Below are positions 23,636-31,647 of a DNA stretch of 64,000 nucleotides, piece by piece (positions within the stretch are counted from its first letter, which is position 1; every line of letters starts with the position of its first letter). Origin of the DNA: Actinoplanes lobatus. Lineage in GTDB: Bacteria > Actinomycetota > Actinomycetes > Mycobacteriales > Micromonosporaceae. The notes beneath the pieces are model-generated. The model was given only the letters and a program-made list of their open reading frames with translations. It was not told the DNA's origin and made no database searches. The position numbers were made by a program, and so were the translations under genes. The stretch spans positions 7,684,501 through 7,748,500 of the forward strand of contig NZ_JACHNC010000001.1 of the NCBI RefSeq assembly GCF_014205215.1, read 5' to 3'.

Positions 23636-24223
23636 ATGTTGTGGAACGTGGCGGCTTTCGATCTGGTCGGTGGTCCCGGTAACGAGGTGGCGGTGGGGCC
23701 GCTTCCGGCGGCGGTGCGGGAGTGGTTTCGCTACGGCGGGGACGAGCGGATGGCGGCCGTTTGCCGGGACAACCGGGTGACCCGGCTGGCCGGTCTGCGG
23801 TTTGGCGAGAATCTGCTGGTGCTGGAGTCGGATGGCCAGGGCTGCGGTGACTGGACGGTCGATGCGGGCGCGGGCGAGGACGATCCGCCGGTGTCGTTCG
23901 GCGGGTCGCGCTATGCGGACCGGTTTTCGGAGTACGTGTACGCGCGCCTGTGGGAGACGTTGCTGTGGCGGGAGCGCGACTCGGTGACGGAATTCGACCA
24001 CGGTCTGCCGGACGGTGCGCTCGCCGGGCTGGGTGGGTGGTTGCGGCCGTTGCCGACGACGTACGGGTGGGCGCTGAACCAGGGGTGTGACGCCACGTAC
24101 CGGTTCGACGGTGATGCGCGGGTGGCGGTGGCGGTGTCCGGCGGTATCGCGGTGTGGAGTGTGGTCGCGGCGGAGTCGGCTGAGGTGCGGGAGCATTTCG
24201 CCCGGATGGTCGGGGCGCTGTGA
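23636..24223 (+). CDS. SUKH-like (SMI1/KNR4 superfamily) protein
   Basis: The product is 195 residues. The central part (LRFGENLLVLESDGQGCGDW, then DDPPVSFGGSRYADRFSEYV) has the spacing of SUKH domains: a hydrophobic strand, a QG(x)W-type turn and a DPPV motif. SUKH proteins are common immunity proteins of toxin systems, but no toxin gene is next to it. The assignment is by pattern only. The stop overlaps the GTG of the HD gene (GTGA), so it is translationally coupled. Confidence 0.6.
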   Translation: MLWNVAAFDLVGGPGNEVAVGPLPAAVREWFRYGGDERMAAVCRDNRVTRLAGLRFGENLLVLESDGQGCGDWTVDAGAGEDDPPVSFGGSRYADRFSEYVYARLWETLLWRERDSVTEFDHGLPDGALAGLGGWLRPLPTTYGWALNQGCDATYRFDGDARVAVAVSGGIAVWSVVAAESAEVREHFARMVGAL

Positions 24224-24798
24224 CGCCGTTGGAGCGGGCGGTGCGCGGCGGCGCCGTACCGTTGCCGGATCTGCCGCCGGAGGCGGTGGGGTTGCTGGTC
24301 GAGCTGGGTGCTCCGGCCCGGTTGGGTGCGCATCTGCGGGCGGTGTACGCGGTGGCGTGCGACCTGACGGGCTGGTTGGCGGCGGCGCATCCGGCGGTGG
24401 TGTTCGACCGGGCGGCGGTGCTGTTCGGGGCGGCGACCCACGACATCGGCAAGGCGCTGCACCGGGAGGAGTTGTCGGTGCCCGGGTCGCGGCATGAGCC
24501 GGCCGGTGAGCGGCTGCTGCTGGGGCGTGGGGTGCCGGCGCGGTTGGCGAGATTCGCCGGGACCCACGGATCGTGGCATGAGGCGCGGGCCGGTGTGGAG
24601 GACCATCTGGTGAGTCTGGCCGACAAGATCTGGAAGGGTGCCCGGGTCGAGGATCTGGAACATCTGGTGGTGGAGCGGATCGCGGACGTGTCGGGAATCG
24701 CGGGGTGGGAGGCGTTCGTGTCACTGGACGATCGTCTGCAGGAGCTGGCGGCCGGGGCGGACGATCGGCTCGCGTTCCAGAATGGGTTTCCGGTCTGA
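24220..24798 (+). CDS. HD-domain phosphohydrolase-like protein
   Basis: The product is 192 residues. The HD signature appears as FGAATHDIGKALH after an upstream His (HLRAVYAVACDL), with later conserved residues in GTHGSWHEA and SLADKIWKGARVEDLE. HD proteins bind divalent metal and hydrolyse nucleotides or phosphate esters. It is coupled by GTGA to the SUKH-like gene and followed by a second phosphoesterase gene, so a role in phosphate-ester turnover is plausible. The substrate is unknown. Confidence 0.85.
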   Translation: MTPLERAVRGGAVPLPDLPPEAVGLLVELGAPARLGAHLRAVYAVACDLTGWLAAAHPAVVFDRAAVLFGAATHDIGKALHREELSVPGSRHEPAGERLLLGRGVPARLARFAGTHGSWHEARAGVEDHLVSLADKIWKGARVEDLEHLVVERIADVSGIAGWEAFVSLDDRLQELAAGADDRLAFQNGFPV

Positions 24799-24823
24799 GT
24801 GGCGGATCTTGGAGGATGGCCGG

Positions 24824-25564
24824 ATGCGAATTGCGGTGATCTCCGATGTGCATGGGAACCTGCCGGCGCTGGAGGCGGTGCTGGCGGCGATCGAGGACGA
24901 CGAGGTTGATCTGACGGTCAATCTGGGTGACCTGCTGTCGGGCTATGTGGATCCGGTGGGCACGGCGGACCGGCTGATCGAACTCGGTCTGCCGACGGTG
25001 GCCGGCAATCATGAACGGCAGCTGCTGACGTTCGGGCCGGAGCGGATCGGGATGGCCGACCGGGTCACCAGGGAGCTGCTGTCCGAGCGGCATTGGGTCT
25101 GGTTGCGGTCGCTGCCGCCGACGCGGTCGCCGATTGCGGGGGTGCTGGCGTTTCACGGTACGCCGGACGACGACCTGCAGTATCTGATGCACACGGTCGA
25201 AGCGGCCGGGGTGCGGGAGGCGACGGCCGGTGAGGTGCTGGCGCGGCTCGGCGACGTGTCGGGGTATTCGCTGCTGTTGTGCGGGCACACGCATCTGGTC
25301 GGGTCGATGCGGTTGCCGGGTGGGGCGCTGCTGGTGAATCCGGGCAGTGTGGGCTGGCCGGCCTATGCCGACGATGAGCCGTATCCGCACCGGATGGAGG
25401 CGGGGTCGCCGCATGCCCGCTATGCGGTGGTCGACGACGTGTCGGGGCGGTGGGAGGTGTCGTTCGCGGTGGTGGAGTATCCGTGGGAGCGGGCCGCTGT
25501 GGCGGCGGAGGGTTTCGGGCGCCCGGATGTGGCGGCGGCGATGCGGACGGGGCGGCTGGCGTGA
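24824..25564 (+). CDS. Calcineurin-like metallophosphoesterase
   Basis: The product is 246 residues of the YfcE/YvnB type. Metal motifs in order: ISDVHGNLPALEAV, VNLGDLLSGYVDP, VAGNHERQ, LLCGHTHLVG and VNPGSVGWP. The full GDxHG-like first motif (SDVHGN) is intact, unlike the phosphatase at 21836. GGAGG lies upstream of the ATG. The stop overlaps the VOC gene by TGATG. Enzymes of this kind usually cleave phosphodiesters; the substrate cannot be read from sequence. Confidence 0.88.
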   Translation: MRIAVISDVHGNLPALEAVLAAIEDDEVDLTVNLGDLLSGYVDPVGTADRLIELGLPTVAGNHERQLLTFGPERIGMADRVTRELLSERHWVWLRSLPPTRSPIAGVLAFHGTPDDDLQYLMHTVEAAGVREATAGEVLARLGDVSGYSLLLCGHTHLVGSMRLPGGALLVNPGSVGWPAYADDEPYPHRMEAGSPHARYAVVDDVSGRWEVSFAVVEYPWERAAVAAEGFGRPDVAAAMRTGRLA

Positions 25565-26268
25565 TGGCGGTGCGGTGGATGACCGGTTTTCTGGACGCCC
25601 CGGACCGGGCGGCGGTGCCGTTCTGGCAGGCGGTGACCGGTTACGGTCTGTCGGATTGGCGGGCGGACGGCACGTTCGCGACGCTGCTGCCTCCGGCCGG
25701 GGACGCGTTTCTGCGGGTGCAGGTGGTCGGGGACGGTCCGGCGCGGGCGCATCTGGATCTGCATGTCGACGATCTGCCGGCCGCGGCGTACCGGGCGACC
25801 GCTGTCGGTGCGAAGGTCGTCGAGATCGCGGAGGGGCTGACGGTGCTGCGGTCCCCCGCCGGGCTGTTGTTCTGTCTCGTGGAGTGGGCCGGGGAAAGCG
25901 TGCGGCCGGGTGGGCGGCACAGTCTGGTGGATCAGGTGTGCCTGGATCTGCCGGAGGCGGTGCATGACCGGGAGGTGGAATTCTGGGGTGCGCTGACCGG
26001 CTGGGAGCGCGGGTTCTCGGATCTGCCGGAGTTCTCCTACCTGGTGCGGCCGGACGGGATGCCGTTGCGGTTGCTGTTGCAGCGCACCGGCGGCGAGACG
26101 GCCGGCATGCATCTGGATGTGGCCTGTGACGACGTGGATGCCGAGGTGGCGCGGCATGTCGGGCTGGGTGCGCGGGTGGTGCGGCGGGTGCCGGGTGACT
26201 GGACGACGCTGGTGGATCCGGCCGGGCGGGAGTACTGCGTGACCGGTCGACCCCCGTTCCGGGCTTGA
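25564..26268 (+). CDS. VOC-family (glyoxalase-fold) protein, two modules
   Basis: The product is 234 residues with two tandem beta-alpha-beta-beta-beta modules. The first runs from RWMTGFLDAPDRAAVPFWQA to LFCLVEW, the second from SLVDQVCLDLPEAVHDREVE to YCVTGRP. Metal-ligand candidates are His at AHLDLHVDDL and His at MHLDVACDDV. Such proteins include lyases, dioxygenases and antibiotic-binding resistance proteins. Coupled to the phosphoesterase by TGATG. Confidence 0.85.
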   Translation: MAVRWMTGFLDAPDRAAVPFWQAVTGYGLSDWRADGTFATLLPPAGDAFLRVQVVGDGPARAHLDLHVDDLPAAAYRATAVGAKVVEIAEGLTVLRSPAGLLFCLVEWAGESVRPGGRHSLVDQVCLDLPEAVHDREVEFWGALTGWERGFSDLPEFSYLVRPDGMPLRLLLQRTGGETAGMHLDVACDDVDAEVARHVGLGARVVRRVPGDWTTLVDPAGREYCVTGRPPFRA

Positions 26269-26354
26269 TCACTTCGGTGTGGTGCGCTGTTGTTGTCGGT
26301 GGGTGCTGGTAGAAAGAAGCCGCTCTCATACAGGCGTACGAAGGTGGTTGGGTG

Positions 26355-27065
26355 ATGACGGCGGCAAGTGTGGAGGCCGGTGGGCTGACCGCGGAACAGC
26401 TGGAGCAGTTCCGGGAGGCGCTGGCGGCCGGGCGGAAGCCGCGGGTGCAGTTCACCGAGGCGGCAGGGCAGATATCCGGTCAGATCGGGCAGGTCGTGGC
26501 GCTGGAGGATCCGGCGGTCTCCGATGAGTGGGTGGTGGTCCGGTTCGGGCGTGACGAGCTGCCCTTCTCCCCCACCGATCTGCGGGTGGCGCCGAAGGGG
26601 GTGCCGGCGAAGAAGGCGGCCCCGGCGCCGGAGCCACCGGCCGAGCCGGTGCTGTCCGGGCCCGAGTTCCTGATCGACAAGCCGCTGCCGCCGAAACCGC
26701 CGGCCCAGCGTAAGAGTGAGGAAGCTGTTCCGGTGAGCGAAAGCAACGAGGTGGCGGCGCCACGCAAGGTGGCCCGGCCGGCGAAGGCCAAGCCGTCGCC
26801 GGGTCTGACGGTGACGCTGGCCTACGGTGAGGGCGAGTGGACGGTGGCCGCCAACCAGGGCGCCAAGGCGCTGGCCCGGCCCTATGTGATCAAGCCGGCC
26901 GAGGCGCTGAAAATGGTGTCGCTGATCGACGTGCCCGGGGTTCAGGAGGCGGTCGAGCAGATTCTGTCCGCCGAGCGGGCGGAGGCGCAGCAGCAGGCCG
27001 AGCGGTTGCGGGCCGAGCTGGCCGAGGTCGAGGCCCGGCTGGCGGAGCTGGGCGAGGTCAACTGA
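26355..27065 (+). CDS. DUF6319-like protein with coiled-coil C-terminus
   Basis: The product is 236 residues in three parts: an N-terminal domain (EQFREALAAGRKPRVQFTEA, GQIGQVVALEDPAVSDEWVV, FGRDELPFSPTDLRV) resembling DUF6319, a Pro/Ala-rich linker (about 80-155), and a C-terminal domain ending in an Ala/Glu-rich coiled coil (AERAEAQQQAERLRAELAEV). The function is unknown. The ATG at 26355 has AAGG upstream; the GTG one codon earlier is possible. Confidence 0.7.
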   Translation: MTAASVEAGGLTAEQLEQFREALAAGRKPRVQFTEAAGQISGQIGQVVALEDPAVSDEWVVVRFGRDELPFSPTDLRVAPKGVPAKKAAPAPEPPAEPVLSGPEFLIDKPLPPKPPAQRKSEEAVPVSESNEVAAPRKVARPAKAKPSPGLTVTLAYGEGEWTVAANQGAKALARPYVIKPAEALKMVSLIDVPGVQEAVEQILSAERAEAQQQAERLRAELAEVEARLAELGEVN

Positions 27066-27071
27066 CCGGTG

Positions 27072-27100
27072 GGCCGCGGCCTGGGTGACAGGCCGCGGCC
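27072..27100. terminator. Hairpin between convergent genes
   Basis: A perfect 11-bp stem, GGCCGCGGCCT with AGGCCGCGGCC and a 7-base loop, lies just after the DUF6319 stop and before the end of the exporter gene. It could end both transcripts. No T run is present. Confidence 0.65.
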
Positions 27101-27109
27101 GCCGTGGTG

Positions 27110-27424
27110 TCAGTGGAAGTACTTGAGCCCGGCGACGCCGCAGATCACCAGCAGCAGGCAGACGATGCGGGGCAGGCTGGCCGGCTCGTTGAGGGCGATC
27201 ATGCCGACCAGGGCGGTGCCGACCGCGCCGATGCCGACCCACACGGCGTAACCGGTGCCGACCGGGATGGTCCGCAGCGCGTAGCCGAGGCCCAGCATGC
27301 TGAGGGTCACCGCCACACCGAAGACGGCGGTGGGCGCCGGACGGGTGAACCCGGCGCTGCGGTCCAGGGCGATCGCCCAGACGGTTTCGAGCAGACCGGA
27401 GACGATCAGGACGAGCCAGGCCAT
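27110..27424 (-). CDS. gdx: Guanidinium/H+ antiporter of the SMR family (Gdx/SugE)
   Basis: The product is 104 residues with four membrane helices, the size of small multidrug resistance proteins. The conserved glutamate of helix 1 is present (GLLETVWAIALDRSAGF), with the Gdx pattern GTGYAVWVGIGAVGTALVG in helix 3. Gdx proteins export guanidinium as antiparallel dimers. A guanidine-III riboswitch in the leader supports guanidine as the natural substrate rather than quaternary ammonium drugs. It is a single-gene unit. Confidence 0.92.
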   Translation of the reverse strand: MAWLVLIVSGLLETVWAIALDRSAGFTRPAPTAVFGVAVTLSMLGLGYALRTIPVGTGYAVWVGIGAVGTALVGMIALNEPASLPRIVCLLLVICGVAGLKYFH

Positions 27425-27436
27425 GACGAACTCACC

Positions 27437-27486
27437 TCACGGCGGTCGTCTTGTCAGAGCCGGGTACGACACGCACTCGTCCGGGG
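27437..27486 (-). ncRNA. Guanidine-III (ykkC-III) riboswitch
   Basis: On the minus strand, 13 bases upstream of the gdx ATG, are the class hallmarks CCGGACGAG, then CGTACCCGG, then GACAAGACG, in the right order and spacing. The CCGG boxes would form the pseudoknot and GTCGT/ACGAC the other stem. The following ribosome-binding site (GTGAGGTGAG) would be controlled by ligand binding, which turns expression on. I assign it from memory of the consensus, and the adjoining Gdx gene supports it. Confidence 0.85.
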
Positions 27487-27568
27487 CGGCCGCGTCCTGC
27501 GGCTCCGCCGTCGAGCCTAGCCACCCACCGGTGCGGCACGGTTGCCGCGGGCCGGTTGGTGGCCGAAC

Positions 27569-28105
27569 TCACCGGCAGGTGATCCGCGGGTTCTCGGTGG
27601 CCAGTTCACCGGCCGGGTTGTGCCGGTAGAGCCACACGTGCAGGTCGTAGTGCACCGGCATGGGCGGGCTTGCGGGCGGCATCTCGTGACCGGCCATCGG
27701 GCCGTCGAACCGCCGGCCGAACAGGGTGGGCCGGTCCCCGCTGGTCTTCAGGCTGCCGTCGGCGTCGGCCTTGAAGTACTCGACCGCGACCAGGACCGGT
27801 GTGCCGTCCCGGCCGGGCACGTAGATCAGGACCTCGGGCAGCACCGGGTCGACCGCCTGGTCGGCGGCGTGACCCGGGTGCATCCAGTGGTGACCCATGC
27901 CGGGCACGCAGTGGTCGGTGGGCAGATAGCCGGCCGCCTTCGCCCGGCGCGGGTCCCGGAACCGGGCCGTCGCGTCGAGCACGACCCTGCGCTGGGCGGT
28001 GGTCAGCTCGGGAGCGGCGCCGTCGTCCGGGAGGGCAGCGGCGGGGGCGGTGGGCAGACAGGCCAGGGCGACAGCGGCCGCGATGCCGGCACGGAACATC
28101 CTCAT
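27569..28105 (-). CDS. Secreted conserved hypothetical protein
   Basis: The product is 178 residues with a Sec signal peptide (MRMFRAGIAAAVALACLPTA, cleavage probably near APAAALP). The mature part has conserved-looking motifs: CVPGMGHHWMHPGHA, PEVLIYVPGRDG, FGRRFDGPMAGHE and HYDLHVWLYRHNPAGE. The many His residues could bind a metal. I know similar exported proteins only as hypothetical. The leader before the ATG has no clear ribosome-binding site. Confidence 0.75.
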   Translation of the reverse strand: MRMFRAGIAAAVALACLPTAPAAALPDDGAAPELTTAQRRVVLDATARFRDPRRAKAAGYLPTDHCVPGMGHHWMHPGHAADQAVDPVLPEVLIYVPGRDGTPVLVAVEYFKADADGSLKTSGDRPTLFGRRFDGPMAGHEMPPASPPMPVHYDLHVWLYRHNPAGELATENPRITCR

Positions 28106-28170
28106 GGGGTTGAGCGTCGGTCACCGGGCGGTGCGCTGTCCGGGTTTTCCGGCCACTGCACCCTCGCCGA

Positions 28171-28200
28171 ACGCTTCACGCGTACCGGGAAAGGGGTTTT
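28171..28200 (+). repeat. Dispersed repeat, partial copy F
   Basis: ACGCTTCACGCGTACCGGGA followed by AAGGGGTTTT matches the end module of the repeat family (compare CACCCGTACCGGAAAG at 16648). The upstream module is missing. It lies in a divergent gap. Confidence 0.5.
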
Positions 28201-28268
28201 GTGCGGCGCGAAGCAGCCGCCGAGCCGGATAGAGGACGATCTCGGGGTCGTGCAATCATTCTCGCCTC

Positions 28269-29042
28269 ATGGAGACCTCACCTGTCTGGCGTGTTCCGCG
28301 GTTGTGGCGGCTGCTGCTCGCGCTGTCGCGGATCGTGGCGTTCCCGCTGGTGCGGCTGCGGGTCTCGGGTGGCCTGCCGGCGTCGTTGCAGGGCGGCCCG
28401 GTCATTCTGGCGGCCAATCACGTCAGCCCGTTCGACCCGGTGGTGATGATGGCGGCGTGCCACAAGGTGGGGATCGTGCCGCGGTTCATGGCCACCGGTG
28501 GCGTGTTCCGGGCGCCGCTGGTCGGCACGATCATGCGGCATTGCGGGCACATCCGGGTCGACCGCAACACCACCCACGTCGCCGACGCGCTGCCCGCCGC
28601 GGCGAAGGCGCTGGCCGAGAACTCGGCGGTGCTGGTCTATCCGGAAGGGCGCATCGGGCTGGATCCGTGGATGTGGCCGGAACGCGGCAAGACCGGCGCC
28701 GCGCGGATGGCGGCCATGTCCGGGGCGCCGGTGCTGCCGGTCGCCCAGTGGGGCACGCACGCGGCGATCCCCTACGAGGCGCCGAAACGGCTCGGCCGGG
28801 CGCTGGTCAAGGCGCTGCTGCGGCGCCCCGTCGTGTGGGTGCGCTTCGGTGACCGGCCGGTCGACCTGTCGGCGGCCGAGACCGGAACGCCGGGGGTGCG
28901 GGCCCTGCACGCCACCCGGCTGATCATGGACGCTATCGACGAGACCCTGACACCATTGCGCCGCGACGAGATGCGAATGCCGAGGGTGATCGACACGTCC
29001 CGTCCGCACGACCCGGCCCGGATCCGGCCACGTCCGTCCTGA
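28269..29042 (+). CDS. 1-acyl-sn-glycerol-3-phosphate acyltransferase family protein (PlsC-like)
   Basis: The product is 257 residues. The acyltransferase motifs are in order: HX4D block as NHVSPFDP, a GGVFRAPLVGTIMRHCGHI block, the EGR block as VYPEGRIGLDPW, and the VLPVAQWGTHAAIP block. It would transfer an acyl chain to lysophosphatidic acid or a related lipid at the membrane. The last 36 codons overlap the convergent MarR-GNAT gene, and the extra C-terminal tail (RMPRVIDTSRPHDPARIR) is not a normal family feature. Confidence 0.9.
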   Translation: METSPVWRVPRLWRLLLALSRIVAFPLVRLRVSGGLPASLQGGPVILAANHVSPFDPVVMMAACHKVGIVPRFMATGGVFRAPLVGTIMRHCGHIRVDRNTTHVADALPAAAKALAENSAVLVYPEGRIGLDPWMWPERGKTGAARMAAMSGAPVLPVAQWGTHAAIPYEAPKRLGRALVKALLRRPVVWVRFGDRPVDLSAAETGTPGVRALHATRLIMDAIDETLTPLRRDEMRMPRVIDTSRPHDPARIRPRPS

Positions 29043-29883
29043 CCAGCACCTTCTCGAACGCCAGCTGGTTGTAGGCGTTGTCGCTGTAGCCGCCGATGTC
29101 GTCGTAGCCGGCCGACCGGTACAGCGCCAGCGCCTCGGTCAGCAGCGGATGGGTGCCCAGCCGTACCGTGTTGATGCCGTTGTTCGCCGCGTCCACTTCC
29201 AGGCGGCTCAGCAGTTTTCGGCCGAGGCCGAGGCCACGCGCCTCCGGGGCCACCCACAGGTGGCGGATCTCGGCGACGCCCGGGCCGAGGCGCAGCCACA
29301 GGCCGCAGCCGACCGGGCGGCTCAGCTCCACGGCCAGCAGCTGGGTGCCGGTCACGTCCTCGGGACGCGTCAGCACGCCCGCGTCGAAGCCCTCCGGGAA
29401 GGTGACGTCGAGTTCGGCGGCGTACCGGGACAGGCAGTCGCGGGCCGCCGGCAGATCCGGCGGCACCGCCTCGACCACGACGGCGGCCGCCCGCAGCACC
29501 CGCCGGATCTCGTCCTGCGCGGCCAGCAGCCGGTGCCGCTGCCCACCGGTCAGCTCGCCGAGCAGTGCGGCGACCCCGGCGTCGGCGCGCACGTCCAGCT
29601 CCGCGCGCTGGCGAAGACCCGCGTCGGTCAGCTCGGCGGTCCGGTCACCCAGCACCACCAGACCCTGTACGGCCAGCGCATCCAACTGCTGCCGCACCTG
29701 GTCGCGGTCCTGGCCGAGGCGGGCGCACAGGTCGTGCAGGTCGCTGCGGACGCCGACCTCGAACAGCAGCCGGGCCTGGCCGGCAGGCCATTCGCGGCCC
29801 AGGAACCGGTCGGCGAGCGCGCTGAACCGCTGGTGGTAGTAGCGGTTGAAGTCGCGGACCCGCTCGATCTGCTCGCCCTCCAT
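28933..29883 (-). CDS. MarR-GNAT fusion protein
   Basis: The product is 316 residues. Residues 1-140 form a MarR-type winged helix (RVRDFNRYYHQRFSALADRF, then LHDLCARLGQDRDQVRQQLD). Residues 145-285 form a GNAT acetyltransferase with a clear coenzyme site (VAPEARGLGLGRKLLSRLE) and the usual end YNQLAFEKVL. A tail of about 35 residues follows and is read from DNA antisense to the acyltransferase gene. This fusion is widespread in actinobacteria; some act as regulators, others acetylate small molecules. Confidence 0.88.
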   Translation of the reverse strand: MEGEQIERVRDFNRYYHQRFSALADRFLGREWPAGQARLLFEVGVRSDLHDLCARLGQDRDQVRQQLDALAVQGLVVLGDRTAELTDAGLRQRAELDVRADAGVAALLGELTGGQRHRLLAAQDEIRRVLRAAAVVVEAVPPDLPAARDCLSRYAAELDVTFPEGFDAGVLTRPEDVTGTQLLAVELSRPVGCGLWLRLGPGVAEIRHLWVAPEARGLGLGRKLLSRLEVDAANNGINTVRLGTHPLLTEALALYRSAGYDDIGGYSDNAYNQLAFEKVLVRTDVAGSGPGRADGTCRSPSAFASRRGAMVSGSRR

Positions 29884-29937
29884 CAGCAGATGCTAGATCG
29901 CTGATCCGGACCGGTCAGACAGATCGGAACTCGATCA

Positions 29938-30282
29938 TCATCGGCGGGCGGGGGTGATGATCAACCGGTCCGGTGGCGGCAGCTCGGTGCGGTGCTCGTC
30001 GCCGATCCCGGCGTATTCGATTCCGCCGAGCACCTCACCGTGCTCGGGCTCCGCGAACGTGTAGAGGAACAGGCTGTCGTGGCCACCGTGGACCACGGCG
30101 TCCACCCGCACGATCATGCCGCGGCCCGCCCGGAAGTCGATCGACGGGCAGCCACACCCGCAGCCGCCCGTCACCTGGACGTCGACGGCCTGGCGGCGCA
30201 GGTCGGCGGCGCCGTCGACGTCGGTGGCCAGCAGGGCGTCCAGGACGGCGCGTTCCCGCTCGGTCAGGGGGCGCGCGTGCAT
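29938..30282 (-). CDS. Conserved hypothetical protein with a Gly-Cys motif
   Basis: The product is 114 residues. The N-terminal half is helical (ERAVLDALLATDVDGAADLR), followed by a short Cys-rich turn TGGCGCGCPSIDF with three cysteines and then beta strands (EVLGGIEYAGI). The Cys cluster might bind metal or be redox-active, but I cannot name a family with confidence. The ATG at 30282 is chosen because it directly precedes the conserved helix. Confidence 0.7.
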   Translation of the reverse strand: MHARPLTERERAVLDALLATDVDGAADLRRQAVDVQVTGGCGCGCPSIDFRAGRGMIVRVDAVVHGGHDSLFLYTFAEPEHGEVLGGIEYAGIGDEHRTELPPPDRLIITPARR

Positions 30283-30317
30283 GGCCGGATCCTCGCACAC
30301 CGCGGGATTCTGGCAGC

Positions 30318-30836
30318 ATGACGGCCGTGACTTCGTTCGAGACGGTGGCGGCGGCCTTCTGGGATTCCGGCGAGACCGAACTGACCCAGCCGCCACTGAC
30401 CGCCGCGATGGTCACCGCCGCCGAGGCCGGGCTCGGGGTGCGGTTGCCGGCCGGGCTGATCCAGCTGCTGCGGCTGCGTAACGGTGGCATCGTCGCGGAC
30501 GCCTGGGATGCGTGCCCGGCCGCGCCGAACTCGTGGGCCGCCGATCACGTGCCGTTCGATCACCTGCACGGCATCGCCCCGCCCGGTCGCGAGTTGTCGA
30601 TGGCGTTGCAGGACACCGGGTATCTCGTGCGGGAGTGGGGGCTGCCGTCGCCGGTGGTGCTGCTCAGCGGGGACGGGCACACCTGGGTGGCGCTGGACTA
30701 CCGTGACTGCGGCCCGGACGGCGACCCGCCGGTGGTGTATCTCGACGCCGACCTCGGCCAGGAGCTGCGGGTGGCGCACGACTTCCGGACGTTCGTCGAG
30801 AGCCTCACGCCGTCGGCGGACTTCCCGGACGACTGA
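30318..30836 (+). CDS. SMI1/KNR4 (SUKH) family protein
   Basis: The product is 172 residues with the classic SUKH pattern: FWDSGETELTQPPLTAAMV, then VRLPAGLIQLLRLRNGGIV (the helix-turn of the fold), SPVVLLSGDGHTWVALDYRD and DPPVVYLD. Bacterial members are often immunity proteins of contact-dependent or polymorphic toxins, but no toxin gene is seen within reach, so a role in such conflict is not shown. Confidence 0.85.
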   Translation: MTAVTSFETVAAAFWDSGETELTQPPLTAAMVTAAEAGLGVRLPAGLIQLLRLRNGGIVADAWDACPAAPNSWAADHVPFDHLHGIAPPGRELSMALQDTGYLVREWGLPSPVVLLSGDGHTWVALDYRDCGPDGDPPVVYLDADLGQELRVAHDFRTFVESLTPSADFPDD

Positions 30837-31076
30837 ACAGGTCCGAGGGCAGGAAGCAGCCGTAATCCGGCGGCTGCGGACGCTGATCGTCTGGCCACGA
30901 TGGGCGGGCGCACACGGAACAAGGAGTGTGGACACGAGCTGCTGCGGTAACGCTGGTGGCAGCACACGTGATGACCCGCGGGCGCGCGGGCGGGCCGGGC
31001 GGTGGGTGGAGATCGGCGTGCAGGTGGACCGGCGGGCGCGCTACGGCCGTGTGCCGGCAGGTGGCCGCGGGGATGC

Positions 31077-31102
31077 TACGGCGGGTTCGCGTAGCCCGTA
31101 CC
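31077..31102 (+). repeat. Dispersed repeat, copy G (exact 26-bp match to copy D)
   Basis: The 26 bases are identical to the reverse complement of 2015-2040; the core is GGGTTCGCGTAGCCCGTACC. Upstream, CCGGCGGGCGCG at 31030 resembles the other module of the family. It lies between convergent genes, in a 277-base gap (30837-31113) with no other recognisable feature. Confidence 0.8.
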
Positions 31103-31113
31103 CCGGATTGTTG

Positions 31114-31647
31114 TTATTCGGTACGTTGCCGCTGGCGGAGATAGGCCAGGACGGCCTCGCGGGTCGTGCGGACGCCGAACAGGGCGCGGGCTTCGGCGAT
31201 GCGGCGGTTGGCGGTGCGCAGGGAGAGGAATTCGGCGGCCGCGGCGGCGGCGATGGTGTCGCCGGCGGCGAGGCGGTCGAGCAGGGCACGCTGTTCGGGG
31301 ATCAGGTTGGCGATGACGTCGGAGCCGTCGATGCCGCGGTGGACCGGGCCGAGGCGGGACAGGTCGTCGACAAGTGCGCGACCGGCCGGGGATTCGGTGT
31401 CGCAGACGGCGACGACGGCGGCGCCGCGGGCGGCGGCCAGGACAGCGAGTTTGGCGGTTTCCAGGTCGTCGTCGGCGACCCGCCCGTGCAGGACCAGGTG
31501 GGCGGCGCCGACGTCCCAGGACGGGTCGGGCAGGGCGAAGCCGGCGCGGGGGGTCCAGCCGTCGCGGCTGAGGCGCCGCAGTACGGTGTCGGCTTCGGCG
31601 GAGGTGGATACCACGTGGCGGGGGGCGTCGTCGGGCTGTCTTATCAC
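31114..31647 (-). CDS. LuxR-type helix-turn-helix protein
   Basis: The product is 177 residues. The C-terminal part is a LuxR/FixJ-like helix-turn-helix with weak consensus (LIPEQRALLDRLAAGDTIAA, then FLSLRTANRRIAEARALFGV). The N-terminal 110 residues resemble a degenerate receiver or regulator domain (AAHLVLHGRVADDDLETAKL, RGAAVVAVCDTESPAGRALV) without a visible phosphorylation Asp. The GTG overlaps the stop of the large LuxR gene (GTGA), so the pair is translated together. Confidence 0.75.
   Translation of the reverse strand: MIRQPDDAPRHVVSTSAEADTVLRRLSRDGWTPRAGFALPDPSWDVGAAHLVLHGRVADDDLETAKLAVLAAARGAAVVAVCDTESPAGRALVDDLSRLGPVHRGIDGSDVIANLIPEQRALLDRLAAGDTIAAAAAAEFLSLRTANRRIAEARALFGVRTTREAVLAYLRQRQRTE

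Noticed and set aside
23177..26455. A minus-strand open frame of over 1,000 codons across the phosphoesterase block
   Set aside because: The product is Pro/Arg-rich low-complexity sequence apart from its last 136 residues, and it lies opposite several well-supported genes. It is a by-product of high GC; only the 3' part (23177-23587) has coding character.
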